Positions 23,640-36,214 of a stretch of 64,000 bases of DNA are shown piece by piece (within the stretch, counting starts at the first letter, position 1; every line of letters begins with the position of its first letter). The notes beneath the pieces are model-generated. The model was given only the letters and a program-made list of their open reading frames with translations, made no database searches and was not told where the DNA came from. The stretch is from Culex pipiens pallens (taxonomy: Eukaryota > Arthropoda > Insecta > Diptera > Culicidae): contig NC_068937.1 of NCBI RefSeq assembly GCF_016801865.2, positions 110,712,664 to 110,776,663 of the forward strand, read 5' to 3'. A program made the translations under genes and the position numbers.

Positions 23640-24020
23640 TCAATTCAATTCAATTCGGTTTTATTGGTGAATAATCAAGATACAATCAGTTATTTTGCAA
23701 TTCATAACAGAGTTTTGGAGTTCCTTTCAGCTGTGTGTTGCATCATAATCCATTTTGGAACAATTATTTCTACAACTAAGGCACTAACAAGAGCAAGAAA
23801 AATTAAAAAAAAAACTTGCTAAAATTGCAAAGGAAAGGGGAAAGAAAGAGAAAAGGTTTATAACTAAATCACAGTATTTTATCATTTGTAGATGTGCTTG
23901 ATCATCAGCTCTTCAAGGGCTAGAAATTGCTCCGCCTTGTTACGGCAGGTCCGAAACCGCGATATTATCTCCCCCGCGAGAGCAATATACACTGGCAGGG
24001 TGAAGAGATCTTCCCCGGTA
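23640..24020 (-). mobile_element. ORF1-only retroelement, 5'-truncated copy
   Basis: This matches the 3' part of the element at 18060-19210: the AATAAA-bearing end (at about 23651-23662 on the plus strand read as GGTTTTATTGG), the GTTTTGGAGTTCCTTTCAGC phrase, and the C-terminal coding tail ending EELMIKHIYK then a stop. Upstream the coding tail begins near TGEDLFTLPVYIALAGEI and stops matching at about 24020. A 5' truncation is what target-primed reverse transcription leaves. Confidence 0.75.
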
Positions 24021-24214
24021 ACTTCTTGCTGGGCAAAAAAATAAATAAAATACTGTATTTTTAGGTTACATAATTGCTAAATCTGGGTTGATGCAAATGA
24101 TTTTCGATTTTATAGTATTTTACGCGGGACCGAACAATTTGTAAAAAATTTCTAAATTCCAAAAATGCACAGAGTTTTTTCGGTTTTTATTGAATATTGA
24201 ATCGAATTTTTGGG

Positions 24215-24340
24215 ATCTGCGAAGGTCAAAAGTGAGGCATTGTGAGCTGCACAAAATGGCGTTCTTAACTCAATTTGACCCAAAATGCACGTACGACAAG
24301 TTAGCACGACGGCGATGAAATGTTAGTTGGAGATTTTTTT
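24215..24340 (-). repeat. Dispersed repeat family C, copy 2
   Basis: Reverse-complement match to 5500-5650, sharing GGGATCTGCGAAGGTCAAAA, AAAATGGCGTTCTTAACTCA and CACGACGGCGATGA-like words. Non-coding. Confidence 0.6.
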
Positions 24341-26696
24341 ATATTTTCATTTTGTAAAGGGTACAAATGGATGAAAATTTACATTTTTCTATTGTAAAAA
24401 TTGCTCAGGAAGTCGATTTTTTTTAAAATTATCACCAGAAAATGGGATCTAGGAGGTCCCTTGAGCAAAAAATTACGCCTGAAAAAATAACCACTATTTT
24501 ATGTGTTAAATTAAAAGCCTATCCTAAACCGTTAACAGTCTTAGATGGTAGTCCCAGATATCCCTTACAAGCCTTAGGTTGAATTGAGTTAATTTCAAGA
24601 TTTTCGGGGTTGTTAAACCTTCAAACTTTGTGTCCCGATTTGCCCCACTTTCCATTGACCTAGAGTGTTCACATTTGGCCACAACCCCTGATAATTTCAG
24701 GCAGATTGGTGAGGTTTCTTAAAATATCGTGTTTTTGTTACTTTCATGGTTATTATTTCGAGGATAACAATAATGTACAAAGTTGTAAAACAGAAGACTA
24801 TGAAAAAGTGTTATTTGTGGTTTCAGCAAACCCCATACTCACAAAAAAAAATTGGTATTTGTCTACTCTAAGACTTTGCAAAACATAGTCACACTGTAAA
24901 AAACAACACAATACAAAAAATAAAAAATAAGACAAAACCCAGATTCAAAAAGTACATTAAATTACTTCCCTGCAAATCCCAACTAATTTTCCATTTGATA
25001 CAAAAAATGGCAGAGGTTTAAACATTTTTTTTACTTTTTATGAAAAGAATTTTTTTCGGAACTTTGGGTAGTTGGGCGTTCTTTAAACATAAAAATTCCT
25101 TTGACTTAAAATTTTCAACTCCATATCCATTTCGAGATCGACATTATTGAAAAACATGTCTTTTTCGGTCTAGTATTACCCCTAAGGACAAAGTTTCACA
25201 AAAATACACTGGGGGGTGGGGCACCGATCCGATTTCGTGAGCTGATAGAGTAAAAGTAACAAAAAAAGCAGTTCATGTTTTTTCCGAATTGCTGCTAAAA
25301 ACCTCTGATCCTAGTTTATGAACGTCCCGTACGAGGAATAAAAAACGTTTACCCTGATGGGTGCTGCTGAATTTGAGATTAACACGAAAGCTTCGACGTT
25401 TGTCAAGCATGCTGGCCCTACAGCAGCCCCCTCCCCGTACAAGCCTTGAAGTCCGTTCAAGTCCGAGCTCCTCGTACTTCGAGCGCTTCGTAGCACTGAG
25501 TGGAAAGCTCAGTCGAAGGCCAGCGTGGGAAAATATCATTTTGTGGTAATTAGTGTGAATTATGTGGTTGTCTCCCGTTTCGGATTGTTGCGCGATTGTT
25601 CGTGGGCCCCGGGAAAAGCCAGCTTTGAGACCTGTGCGACATGTGGATGGCGTCAAACGACAACTCAATGAACGCCTCCGATATTGTGTGTGAGTAGTGT
25701 ATGATGGACGGAATGAACGAACGGCTAATGGCTGGATGTGTACAGCAGAAACTATTCGGCTAATTACATTAGCTCGGGAGAAAATGATGGATTTCGTCAC
25801 GCACCGTCGAGCGTTGCCGTCGTGACGTGATGGCAAATAATTGTATGTAACGGAATGGAGGAGTTTGTTGCTGTTGAACGTTAAGCAATGTAGCTGGAAA
25901 GTTTAACCGCTTTTTGTCGTTTCAGTTCAAATTTAATCGACACTGTCTGCCTATGAATATTGAACATGCAAGTATTAGACCAGAAATATATTTTAATAGT
26001 AATATGTTGAATATAAAAAAATCTAAGCAATGGAAAAATAGAAAATTAAATATCTAAATGAAATAATTGGGAGTCAAAGTTAGTCAAAAATAGCCTCTTA
26101 AATCAGCTTCAACCTATCTCTCAAGTCGTTTCCGGGAATATTATTTTTCCCTTAATTTAATCCACACCAGGCGCAACAAGTTCGATTAAGATCTCCTCCG
26201 AAGCTTAACTCCAGTAGCTGCTCTCCATTTCCTCATCGAAAAGTTCAGCAGGTTCGCACTCCTTTCCTCGAGAGAGGAGGGGACATTAATTTGCAATTCC
26301 AAGCGCAACATTTGCGCTCTCCCGCCGTTGCTGCGCGGATAAATTACGCGAAAAATGAGATTCATTATAAAATTAAACAAGTTTTTAATTAATTTCCGTC
26401 CGTCTCCACGACGACGACTTTGGCGAGGTTATGTATTTTTCTTTCGATTTTGGTCGTAAAAATCCTGCTGCACCAATTTCACATTGGTGTTTCGCTTTTC
26501 TCAAGTTGAACGCGAGCTTTCTGCTTCTGCCAACATGCAAATTGAATTCGCAATTTTATGCAAATATAAATTGAAGCATAACTATCGTCGATTTCTCGCC
26601 TCTTTGCCCTAACCCTGCACTGAATGAGTTCGTTTTTACGTGAATTATTATATTTATTTTTGAATTTCAATGGATTTCAGTCACAGTAAGTGCGTA
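24341..26696. other. No gene seen
   Basis: 24341-25260 is AT-rich with chance frames. 25280-26680 is more complex and GC-moderate. It includes a 187-codon minus-strand frame (25273-25836) rich in Arg and Ser with no recognisable domain and no second exon, which I treat as chance. TAATTA-type motifs are frequent. Confidence 0.4.
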
Positions 26697-27370
26697 ACGT
26701 CATGATTCGAAATCCGGACACTTAGTAGCATATCATTTTTGTTATAGCTGGCAAAAAATCATGTAATAAGTTGGAAATGAAGAAATATCATCAGGATGTA
26801 GTATAAACAGTCAGTTTCAAGAAAGTGCATGCAAAATATGTCTTTTCTAACAATTTTTCATCAGAATTTAAAAATTAAAATGACTTGTTGTGCTTCGAAT
26901 CCCGGACATTGATAAAAGCTGATTCGAAATCCGGACACTTTTGCTTCGAATTCCGGACACTCGATTTTACTTATGAATCGCACAAATTTGGACTGAAATG
27001 TTAGTGAAAGGCATTCTTCAGGTCTGAAATAAGCTGTTAACATCAAAACAATCGACAGTTTATATAAAAATTTGCTAGAATTTAAGAAAATCGAAACCAT
27101 AAATTTCTGCTTTGCCTTCCCGGTGCTTCGAACGCCTATGAAATATTTCAAGTGAAATGTTTCGCATTTTTGGTAAAATTGTAATTTTATTTTATTTAAT
27201 TGTTTTGGCATTAACTACAGCGTTCAAACAAACTTTAAATAAAAGTTAATGTTGGAATTCATCAAATAACACAGTTTTGACATACATAATGCGAACTTAT
27301 ATCCAAATAATTGATAAAACAAGATGAAGTGTCCGGGTTTCGAAGCGTCCGGGAATTCGAATCATGACGT
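26697..27370. mobile_element. TA-flanked MITE family E, copy 1 (674 bp)
   Basis: The ends are ACGTCATGATTCGAAATCCG and its inverted partner CGAATCATGACGT, each next to a TA (26695-26696, 27371-27372), which suggests a TA target-site duplication as in Tc1/mariner-type elements. Several internal copies of the TTCGAATCCCGGACA word occur near 26895-26965. There is no transposase frame. It is probably non-autonomous. Confidence 0.85.
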
Positions 27371-27575
27371 TACTGGTACATCTTTTATGTCAGAAAAATG
27401 TGTTTTTTACCTCTGAAAATGTGTAATTTTACAACTATTCTGTTGTAATGTAAATTTTTCAGTTTATATTGAGGTAAAATTACATCATAATCCAGGTAAT
27501 ACTCAACCTTCCAAAATTATAGCTTCCAAATTTACACTTGTTATTAATGTGTTTAGTTGTTTCAAAATTGTTTTA

Positions 27576-27866
27576 TCTATATATATAAAAAATTTCGACG
27601 GTTTTGTTCGAACGCGAATCAATTCAACACGGAATGTCGGATCGAGGTGCTCTTTGTTGCGGTGGGTTCGTATAAGTCCAAGGAAGGTTCTTACGCCGAA
27701 AAGTGACAACTTTGGCCACTCTGGAACCGATTCCGGAAAATCTGCAGATTGTATGGGAAATGTTACGTAAAATCAAATTTTGATCACAGGAGGCTGAATT
27801 AGCAAACAAACAAGAAACGTCAGGAAACCTAAAAAGGGCAGGACGAAGTTTGCCGGGAAGAGCTTG
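27576..27866 (+). mobile_element. Helitron-like short element, copy 1
   Basis: It starts TCTATATATATAAAAAATTT after an A and ends GACGAAGTTTGCCGGGAAG then AGCTTG before a T. A 5' TC with an A/T-rich start, a 3' CTRR-like end with a small GC hairpin, and insertion between A and T are Helitron habits. The last bases here are CTTG and not the usual CTAG. A second copy lies inverted at 42990-43280. No Rep/helicase is encoded. Confidence 0.55.
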
Positions 27867-28720
27867 TTTTAAATAATATTTTTCCAACCACAAAAAAATC
27901 TTATGACTGTAAAAAGTGTCAAATGAGGGTTTACCCCAGAACGAACGAGAGCGAATTACAGCGAACATGAATGTGATAAACAATTATGTCACGATCTCCT
28001 TATAATTAAAATATTTCTCATTAGCCGTTTGCTCTGGCTGTTTGGTGACGGTTTACTTTTTTTAAATTCTCCTGCTGGTGCCTCAAGTGGACCCATAAGA
28101 GTAAACAAAATCAGAGCAAAAGTGGCGCGCGGAAAAACCGCGTCGTGTTTCGCCGCCGCCGGTTCAGCCAGTTCGGGGGAGCAGTTTCCAATTAAACTTA
28201 ATTTGTAATTGCTTAATACCTTTTTGTGTTGGTGCAGCGCACCAGCAAAACCGTGGCCGGGCGGTGGTAACCGACCTCTGGCACCTTTTGGCTGTACTTA
28301 CCAATAGGGGGTGTTGTTGCTGTTACGGGAGTTTCACAGCGAGGAGGAAAATGGAGGGCAAAAAGTTTGAACCCCCGTTTCTCGCAAGATAAGTCGCTCT
28401 CACGTTCAATACGTGGAATTGAGATTTAGGGTGCAGAGGGTGGTTCTGGATTTTGACACAAAGGGATACACAGAAATAAAATCAGTTCGGAAAAACGTGA
28501 AATTGGAAATTAAAAACGTTTTTGAGAACTGTTTTTTCGTCCTTGTTCCTAGCCGTATTACAGCATTTTTCTGATTTTTTGAGTTAAAATAAAAAGTTAA
28601 TTCCTTTCTGATCATTTGATTATTTTATAAATTTGTTTTCAAGTTTATGTGTCCTTAATTTAATTTATCTTAGATAATCGTGGGTCCCAAAAATAAATTA
28701 TTACTTGTAATATAGTAGAC
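27867..28720. other. No gene seen
   Basis: 28030-28400 is GC-moderate, single-copy-looking DNA. The rest is AT-rich. No gene, tRNA or paired termini were recognised. Confidence 0.4.
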
Positions 28721-29286
28721 CTACACAGCAAAAAAAAAATCTGTGTAAAATCGCATGCAAAAGCTTGCACATCAACTTTGTGAGAAAAAGCATGTAATAT
28801 TGTATGAGAAAACGTGTACACAAAAAGCATGTACCGAAGAAAAAAAATCAGGTCTGCTCACCTCAAAAATAACATCAATCCGGCGAGAGTCATATTCAGC
28901 TTACCAAATCCGCGCCCAAATCCACTCGGCTATCTCGCCGCTATGAAAATAGTCGGATCAATGCCAATCTAACAGTAGGTTTTCCGTACTTCGTATACTG
29001 TGTTAACTGCATACGATGTATGGGGAACCTACAGCTACATCGGTGAAGACCCAACAATTTTCATAGCGCCGAAATAGCCGATTGGGTTTGGGCGCGGACT
29101 TGGAAATCTGAATGTGACTCTCGCCGGATTGATGTTATTTTTGAGGTGAGCAGACCTGATTTATTTTTTCTTCGGTACATGCTTTTTGTGTACACGTTTT
29201 CTCATACAATATTACATGCTTTTTCTCACAAAGGTGATGTGCATGCTTTTGCATGCGATTTTACCATCGGATTTTTTGCTGTGTAG
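28721..29286. mobile_element. Foldback element with ~220-bp arms
   Basis: CTACACAGCAAAAAAAA at the left and TTTTTTGCTGTGTAG at the right begin inverted arms of about 220 bp each. Matching inner landmarks are GCATGTAATATTGTATGAGA and its inverse, and CAGGTCTGCTCACCTC and its inverse. About 110 bp of centre separates the arms. If CACAGC is the true end, the flanking TA on each side is the duplication. Non-coding. Confidence 0.85.
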
Positions 29287-29699
29287 AATAAATTTTTATC
29301 GTTTTTATCAGATATTTTCATCTTAACACTTATTTTAATCAACACATATTTTTCCATTTTCAATAAAATTTAGAGATTTTTACAATTTCATACATTTTTT
29401 GTTATTTTTCGGTCGGCATACAAATAAAAAAATCGTTTTCAAACCACTAGATACTTGAAGCCTTTTTATAGAAAGATAATGTTTGTTTAAATATTTTGTT
29501 CATAAATCTGTTATTCTTTATGTATACAAGGTCAATCTCCCTACAGCAATACAATATTTTTTAATCTCTGTATGCAATTTGTTTATCATGACAAAAAAAG
29601 ATTTCATGAACATTGTTTTTTTTTTCACAATAATCTAAAAAGTTTCTCGTTTTAATCGAAAAATATGTATTTTTTTTTTAAACTATTATTTTGAAAAGA

Positions 29700-29884
29700 T
29701 TTGGTACCGCTGATTTAGCCGATTGTTTTTTTTTCATTCAAATTGCAAAAGTGATTTTAAACATATTGCAGGGCCTTGTGGAGCGATGGTTTGCAGCTTC
29801 TGCTTCTGATCCCAAAGTGGTTATAAGGCGCGGGGTCGATTCCCGCCTCATCATCTTGGAACAATGTTTGTCCTATTAATGTTA
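29700..29884 (+). mobile_element. Degenerate tRNA-like SINE remnant
   Basis: GTGGAGCGATGGTTTGCAGC resembles an A-box region and GGGGTCGATTCCCGC a B box about 45 bp later. The acceptor arms pair poorly. It is probably an old SINE fragment and not a tRNA gene. Confidence 0.45.
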
Positions 29885-29887
29885 GTA

Positions 29888-30560
29888 ACGTCATGATTCG
29901 AATTCCCGGACGCTTCGAATCCCGGACACCTCATCTTGTTTTATCAATTATTTGGGTATATGTTTGCATAATAATCGTCAAAACTGTGTTATGTGATGTT
30001 TTCTAACATTAACTTTTATTTCAAATTTGTTTGGAGGCTGTAGTCAATGCCAAAACAATCAAATAAAATAAAAATATGAGTTTACCAAAAATTTGAAACA
30101 TTTCACTGAAATATTTCATAGGGATCCGAAACACCGGGAAGACTAACCAGAAATTTATGTTTCTGATTTCCTTAAAATCTACCAAATTTTTAAACAAAAT
30201 ATCGAATGTTTTTATGTTAACAACTTATTTAAGACCTAAAGAATGCAATCAACTAAAATTTCCGTCCAAATTTGTGCGATTCATATGATAAATCGAGTGT
30301 CCGAAATTCGAAGCAAAAGTGTCCGGATTTCGAATCAGCATTTAGCAGTGTCCGGGATTCGAAGCACAACATGTCATTTTAATTTGAAAATTGTGGGGAA
30401 AACTGGTTAGAAAAGACATATTTTGCATGCATTCTCTTGAAATTGGCTGTTTATACTACATCTTGATGATATTTCTTCATTTCCAACTTATTACATGTTT
30501 TTTTGCCAGCTATAACAAAAATGAAATGCTACTTAGTGTCCGGATTTCGAATCATGACGT
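29888..30560. mobile_element. TA-flanked MITE family E, copy 2 (673 bp)
   Basis: Same ends as 26697-27370 but inverted: ACGTCATGATTCGAATTCCC at the left and GGATTTCGAATCATGACGT at the right, with TA at 29886-29887 and 30561-30562. The lengths (673 and 674 bp) agree, which supports both boundaries. The internal cluster of GTCCGG...TTCGAA words lies at about 30300-30365. Confidence 0.9.
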
Positions 30561-30611
30561 TATTCAGTCTGCAAAGACAGTGTGATTGTCTTTTATATTA
30601 CCATCCCTGCT

Positions 30612-30886
30612 CAGGGATGCCACTTGGTTTTTTAAAATGTCTGTGAAAAAGTCTGTGTATGTCTGTGCACTTGTCTAAAATTCAAATATATCAATTCACG
30701 GTCATTGAAATCCATCAGAAATTGCGTTTTTAAGCATTTGAAGACTAACGAAATAAGTTTCTACAAAAAAGATTACAAAATATTAATTTAATGAAGTTTT
30801 TTAAAAGTCTGTGCACCTCAAAAAATGTCTGACACAAGCTCAAAAGTCTGTGAAACACAGACAAATCTGTGTATCTGGCATCCCTG
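30612..30886. mobile_element. Short hAT-type MITE with 8-bp TSD
   Basis: CAGGGATGCCA opens and TGGCATCCCTG closes a 275-bp element flanked by TCCCTGCT at 30604-30611 and again at 30887-30894. An 8-bp duplication and CAGGG-type ends are hAT hallmarks. Internal GTCTGTG words repeat on both strands near the ends, as expected for subterminal transposase sites. Non-coding. Confidence 0.92.
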
Positions 30887-32104
30887 TCCCTGCTCATAAA
30901 AAAATACATTTTGATATGGCTTAGCTCGAAGTTTTCAGTTGCAAGAGAATTGGAATGTCCGATTTTCGTTTTGACTATCCTATTTTTGAAAACTCTTAAC
31001 TTTATTTATGTGTTTTTGGAGACTAAAAAGGGCAACTTTTAAGCTATGAATCAGCAAAGGAAAAATAAATTTGGCACTGCTGCCAAAACAGCTCAATTTT
31101 GGAAAATTTGAAAAAACGTTCGAAATAAAGATGCAAAATCAGATTTGAAAACAAAAAGTACTTAAATACCTAAACTCCCAAGCTTGAGAAAAAGGGGAAT
31201 TTGTTTGGAAATTTCCCCTTTTGTCGAGCTTGGGAGCTTATGTGTTAAAGGAATTTCGATAAAATTGACCATTTCCTCTAAAAGTTTGATTTTTAAGTAG
31301 AATTTAACTTTCAAATGTTGATATTACACTATTGATTCGATTCTCAGTTTAAAAATAGAAACAGACGTGAATTTTGTTTTAATACTACCATTCGAAAAAT
31401 ACCGAATTTAACATTTCAAGCTCTTTTTAAAAAATTTTGTTTCAAATTTCAAATGGAAAAATAAAATAATACATTTTTTAAACGAAAAAATATGCAATAT
31501 AAAATCTGTGATATTAAAGATTCGAAAAGCACATTAAATTTCTTAGAAAGTTTTAAACAATGAATTTCCACGCTCAAAAATTGCACCTTTCACGGGGACC
31601 ATAATCTAATCTAATCTAATCTTGTCTAATGGAAATTCGATGCTTCCGAAATTGTTTTCTTTTTATTTGATTGATTATTTTTACCTCAGTTTCTAAGTAA
31701 ATGTTGTACCAATTTTGTTTTTGTTTATCTTCTTTTCAAATCTTCAAATAGTTAACATCTCGCTTTTCAATTGAAATAAAATATAATTTATATAAAAATA
31801 TAAGTTGATGAAATATTTGTGGATTGTTGTTTCTTAAAAAAAAATTAAATTTCACGGGATTTCATGGAAATTTCTAAACATTATGAATTTCATGCTGTCT
31901 GTGAAATCGTTAAAATTTACTAATACACATATGTGAAATAGCATGGGTTTCAAAAAATAATTTTTGTTTTTATTTTATGAAATTACTTTGTTGTCATAAT
32001 TTTGAGTACGCTATCAAATTGGGCATGTAATAATATAAAACAGTTCCTTCTTCGCCCGATTTTTTTTTCTCATCACTGTTTAAAGGTTAAAATCACGTCA
32101 CACC
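30887..32104. other. No gene seen
   Basis: AT-rich DNA. A short run of TCTAA words lies at 31600-31625. A local inverted pair around AAAAAGGGGAAATTTG lies near 31190-31240. No gene recognised. Confidence 0.4.
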
Positions 32105-32363
32105 GTCACGAGTAGAGGGTGACGATTCTCGAGATTTTCAATTTCCCGGGAATCGAGAGTTGAGTTTTGCCATTTCCCGGGAATTCCCGGGACCCGGGAA
32201 TTTTTTTAACAAGCCAATAGTGTCAATAACTTTAAAAGAAAAAGAAAAAAAAGTTTCTTTTAAATGAATTCAGATCAATCAATTCATACTAATCCAATGA
32301 AACGTAAATTTAAGAAACCTCATTATTTTAAGGAACTATTTCTACATTTACATTTTTTTTTAT

Positions 32364-32540
32364 GCCGGGTCCGGTGGTTTAGTGGTTAGCGTGGTAGTCT
32401 CTAAACCCCAGTATGGCCTGGGTTCAATCCCAGACGGACCCGGTGGCATTTTTCGAGACGAGATTTGCCTGACCACGCCTTCTATCGGATGAGGAAGTAA
32501 AACGTCGGTCCATTTGCGTAAAAGAGGTTTTGGGTGACTC
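32364..32540 (+). mobile_element. tRNA-derived SINE, left part (split by insert)
   Basis: It begins GCCGGGTCCGGTGGTTTAGT, with an A-box-like region, and has B box GGGTTCAATCCC, then CATTTTTCGAGACGAGATTT, which is shared with the minus-strand SINE at 56440-56605. The body stops at GGGTGACTC, where the PAP-bearing insert begins. Its other part resumes at 37976. TTCTACATTTACATTTTTT before it (from 32340) and TTCTACATTTAGATTTTTT after the right part (from 38065) form its target-site duplication with one mismatch. Confidence 0.88.
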
Positions 32541-32559
32541 CCCGGATAAACGAAAACTA

Positions 32560-32970
32560 TATCGATTGTATTATGGAACTTAAAAAAACCTTATGAGATA
32601 TGGTCACCATTTGTAATAATGTTATTTGGTGGACCTTGATGACTATTTGACAAATGATCACCATAAGTAATAGAGTTATTTTAATGTTTGTAATGGTAAA
32701 CAATTTTCTTGATAACTTTAAAAAAACTATTTGCAGATGTTTTCTCAAATGGTTACCCTAAATCATAAGGTAATTTTAAAATTCAAATGGTTCAACTGGC
32801 GGACTTGGATGATTATTTGTCAAATAGTTACCGTTATAATTAGGGTTTTTAAAAAGTTTGTAATGGTGATTTTTTTCTGAATGACTTTGAAAAACTTTTT
32901 GAGGATGTTTACTGAAATAGTTATCCTAAATCAAAAGGTTATTTTAAAGTTCAAATGGTTAACTTCAATA
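32560..32970. repeat. Left arm: two ~170-bp tandem subrepeats
   Basis: A unit starting TGGTGGACCTTGATGACTAT (about 32626) is repeated from TGGCGGACTTGGATGATTAT (about 32796). Each unit contains TTGTAATGGT and ends with TTCAAATGGTT. Rich in ATGGT/ACCAT words, non-coding. Confidence 0.75.
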
Positions 32971-33029
32971 CGCGATATTATATATCTGTTCAAAATATTG
33001 TAATGATTTTCTAATATGTTTAACCAAAT

Positions 33030-33230
33030 TCAACCAGGTTTTCTTATTATTTTGACTAAAAATTGTGCCTCGGAGCGTAATCCCCATTTTGGAGCACATT
33101 TTACGTTTATTACGTTTTGTTTATTTTCAACTTCCACATAGATCCTTCGATTCAAAGGACCAATATGGAAACTGATTTGTTTTGTTTTCGAACCCGTGAT
33201 CGTCTCAGGGAGAAACACAATGTTGTTCAA
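33030..33230 (-). other. Possible coding fragment, unrecognised
   Basis: A 66-codon minus-strand frame lies in the insert between the left arm and the spliced segment at 33567-34025. It contains IYVEVENKQNVINVKC and ends in IRKPG. It has no clear splice partner. It might be a 3' exon of an element-encoded protein or chance. I do not recognise it. Confidence 0.25.
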
Positions 33231-33566
33231 AACAAAGATCGAAACAAAGCTTGGCCCTTTGTTTCAAATTGGTGAAAGAAACGATTTTTACTTAAAGTAA
33301 GATTTCTCGTATATTTCTGGTTAATTCCTATCCCGTCAAAAGGTGCGACGTTGTGATTCTTCTAAATAGCAACACATTAAAACATTTGTAAAACATACTT
33401 TTATTAAATTTCATTCACTACCGCAAAAATCTTTGATTACCGGATAAATTTCTTCGGATCGCTATCTTGTGTCGCAATGTTTGGTCGTTTCAGGTCATTT
33501 CGATTCGACGATCGTGCCCAAAGCACTTCGCGCTGAAAGTATACTTTTTTTCCCATGGTGAGCCGC

Positions 33567-34025
33567 TCATACCATCGAAGCCTCCAGCCCGTAGGAAACA
33601 TTTCGCAGTTCGACCAAGACGGCCAAGTGATTTTCCGGCTTCGATGCTGGTGGCCCTAAGTCTCGATACCAAGGGAAGCCGAAAATGCCCGACGCCTTGT
33701 TGACCAATTCTGTGATGCCGGCGATTCGATGGACACCTTCCAATAAAACAGGACGTTCAGTTTGGGCCCAGATCCGACGAAACATTCTCACCCGTTGCAG
33801 CTTGCAGCGAAAATTTTTTGCCGTTGGCACAACTGAAATGAAGTGGAGATTAATCAAATAACATCGGCAAAAATCAAATTGTAGAAAATCTTACCGTGGG
33901 ACGTCTCCGGTGTAACTCTGATTGGAAAATCGATTTTGCACACCAAGATGCACACTTCAATATCGCGATCAGACTTGTATTTCACACAAAAATACTTTAA
34001 ACTGGCCGCGGCAAGTGAAAAAAAG
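33567..34025 (-). CDS. Unrecognised spliced gene segment inside the PAP-bearing insert
   Basis: On the minus strand two frames join cleanly. The upstream exon (about 34025-33895) encodes LKYFCVKYKSDRDIEVCIL and more. A 62-bp intron follows (33894-33833), with donor ACG/GTAAGA and acceptor TTTCAG/TT. The next exon encodes VPTAKNFRCKLQRVRMFRRI, then WAQTERPVLLEGVHRIAGIT, and stops at 33567-33569. Phase 1 is kept across the junction. An AATAAA (plus-strand TTTATT near 33393) lies about 170 bp after the stop. A possible acceptor TTTTTAAAG precedes the first exon, so more exons may lie towards PAP, from which it is transcribed divergently. No domain is recognised. It could be an element-encoded protein or a second captured host gene fragment. 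The start codon is not identified. Confidence 0.45.
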
Positions 34026-34556
34026 CTTTAAAAACAAATAAAATTATTTTGCTTGCAAAAGACCAAACAGCAGAGCTGATTCTGTTTTGATGTGGCCTGC
34101 TTGGCCAAAAACAAAAGAACAACAAAAACAAACCGTCATCCTATCTGGACCAGGGACCATGTGGAAAATGAAACTGTCAATGTTTTCAAAGGCGCTAAAA
34201 CGCAAAGGGCTGAATACGATCCCACACGAGTAAAACAATCGTTCGGGGCTTATGTTCTTTTTTCGTCAATTTTATCGTAATAATTGAATTTTTCCATCAA
34301 TTTAAGTTTAAGGATGCAGACTATACCATTTTTACACATGTTGTGTAAATCATTTTCGCAGTTTGCTTAATTGGTATGAAATAGGAATTGAAAAACTAAT
34401 TGCAAATTTCATTCTTGTTTTTCTCAATGTTTTGAAAAATGACAATGGCCGTTTTACAATGTTTTGCTTGACTTGGTGTTGCAACTCATAAATGAATTCC
34501 TCCACGCATGGTCCAAAATGAGTGAATCGAACTTGATTTTGAGTACATCCAGCTGA

Positions 34557-36214
<1,658 letters not shown>

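Noticed and set aside
25273..25836. 187-codon minus-strand open frame
   Set aside because: Arg/Ser-rich, no domain, no splice partner, GC-moderate non-coding context where stops are rarer. Most likely chance.
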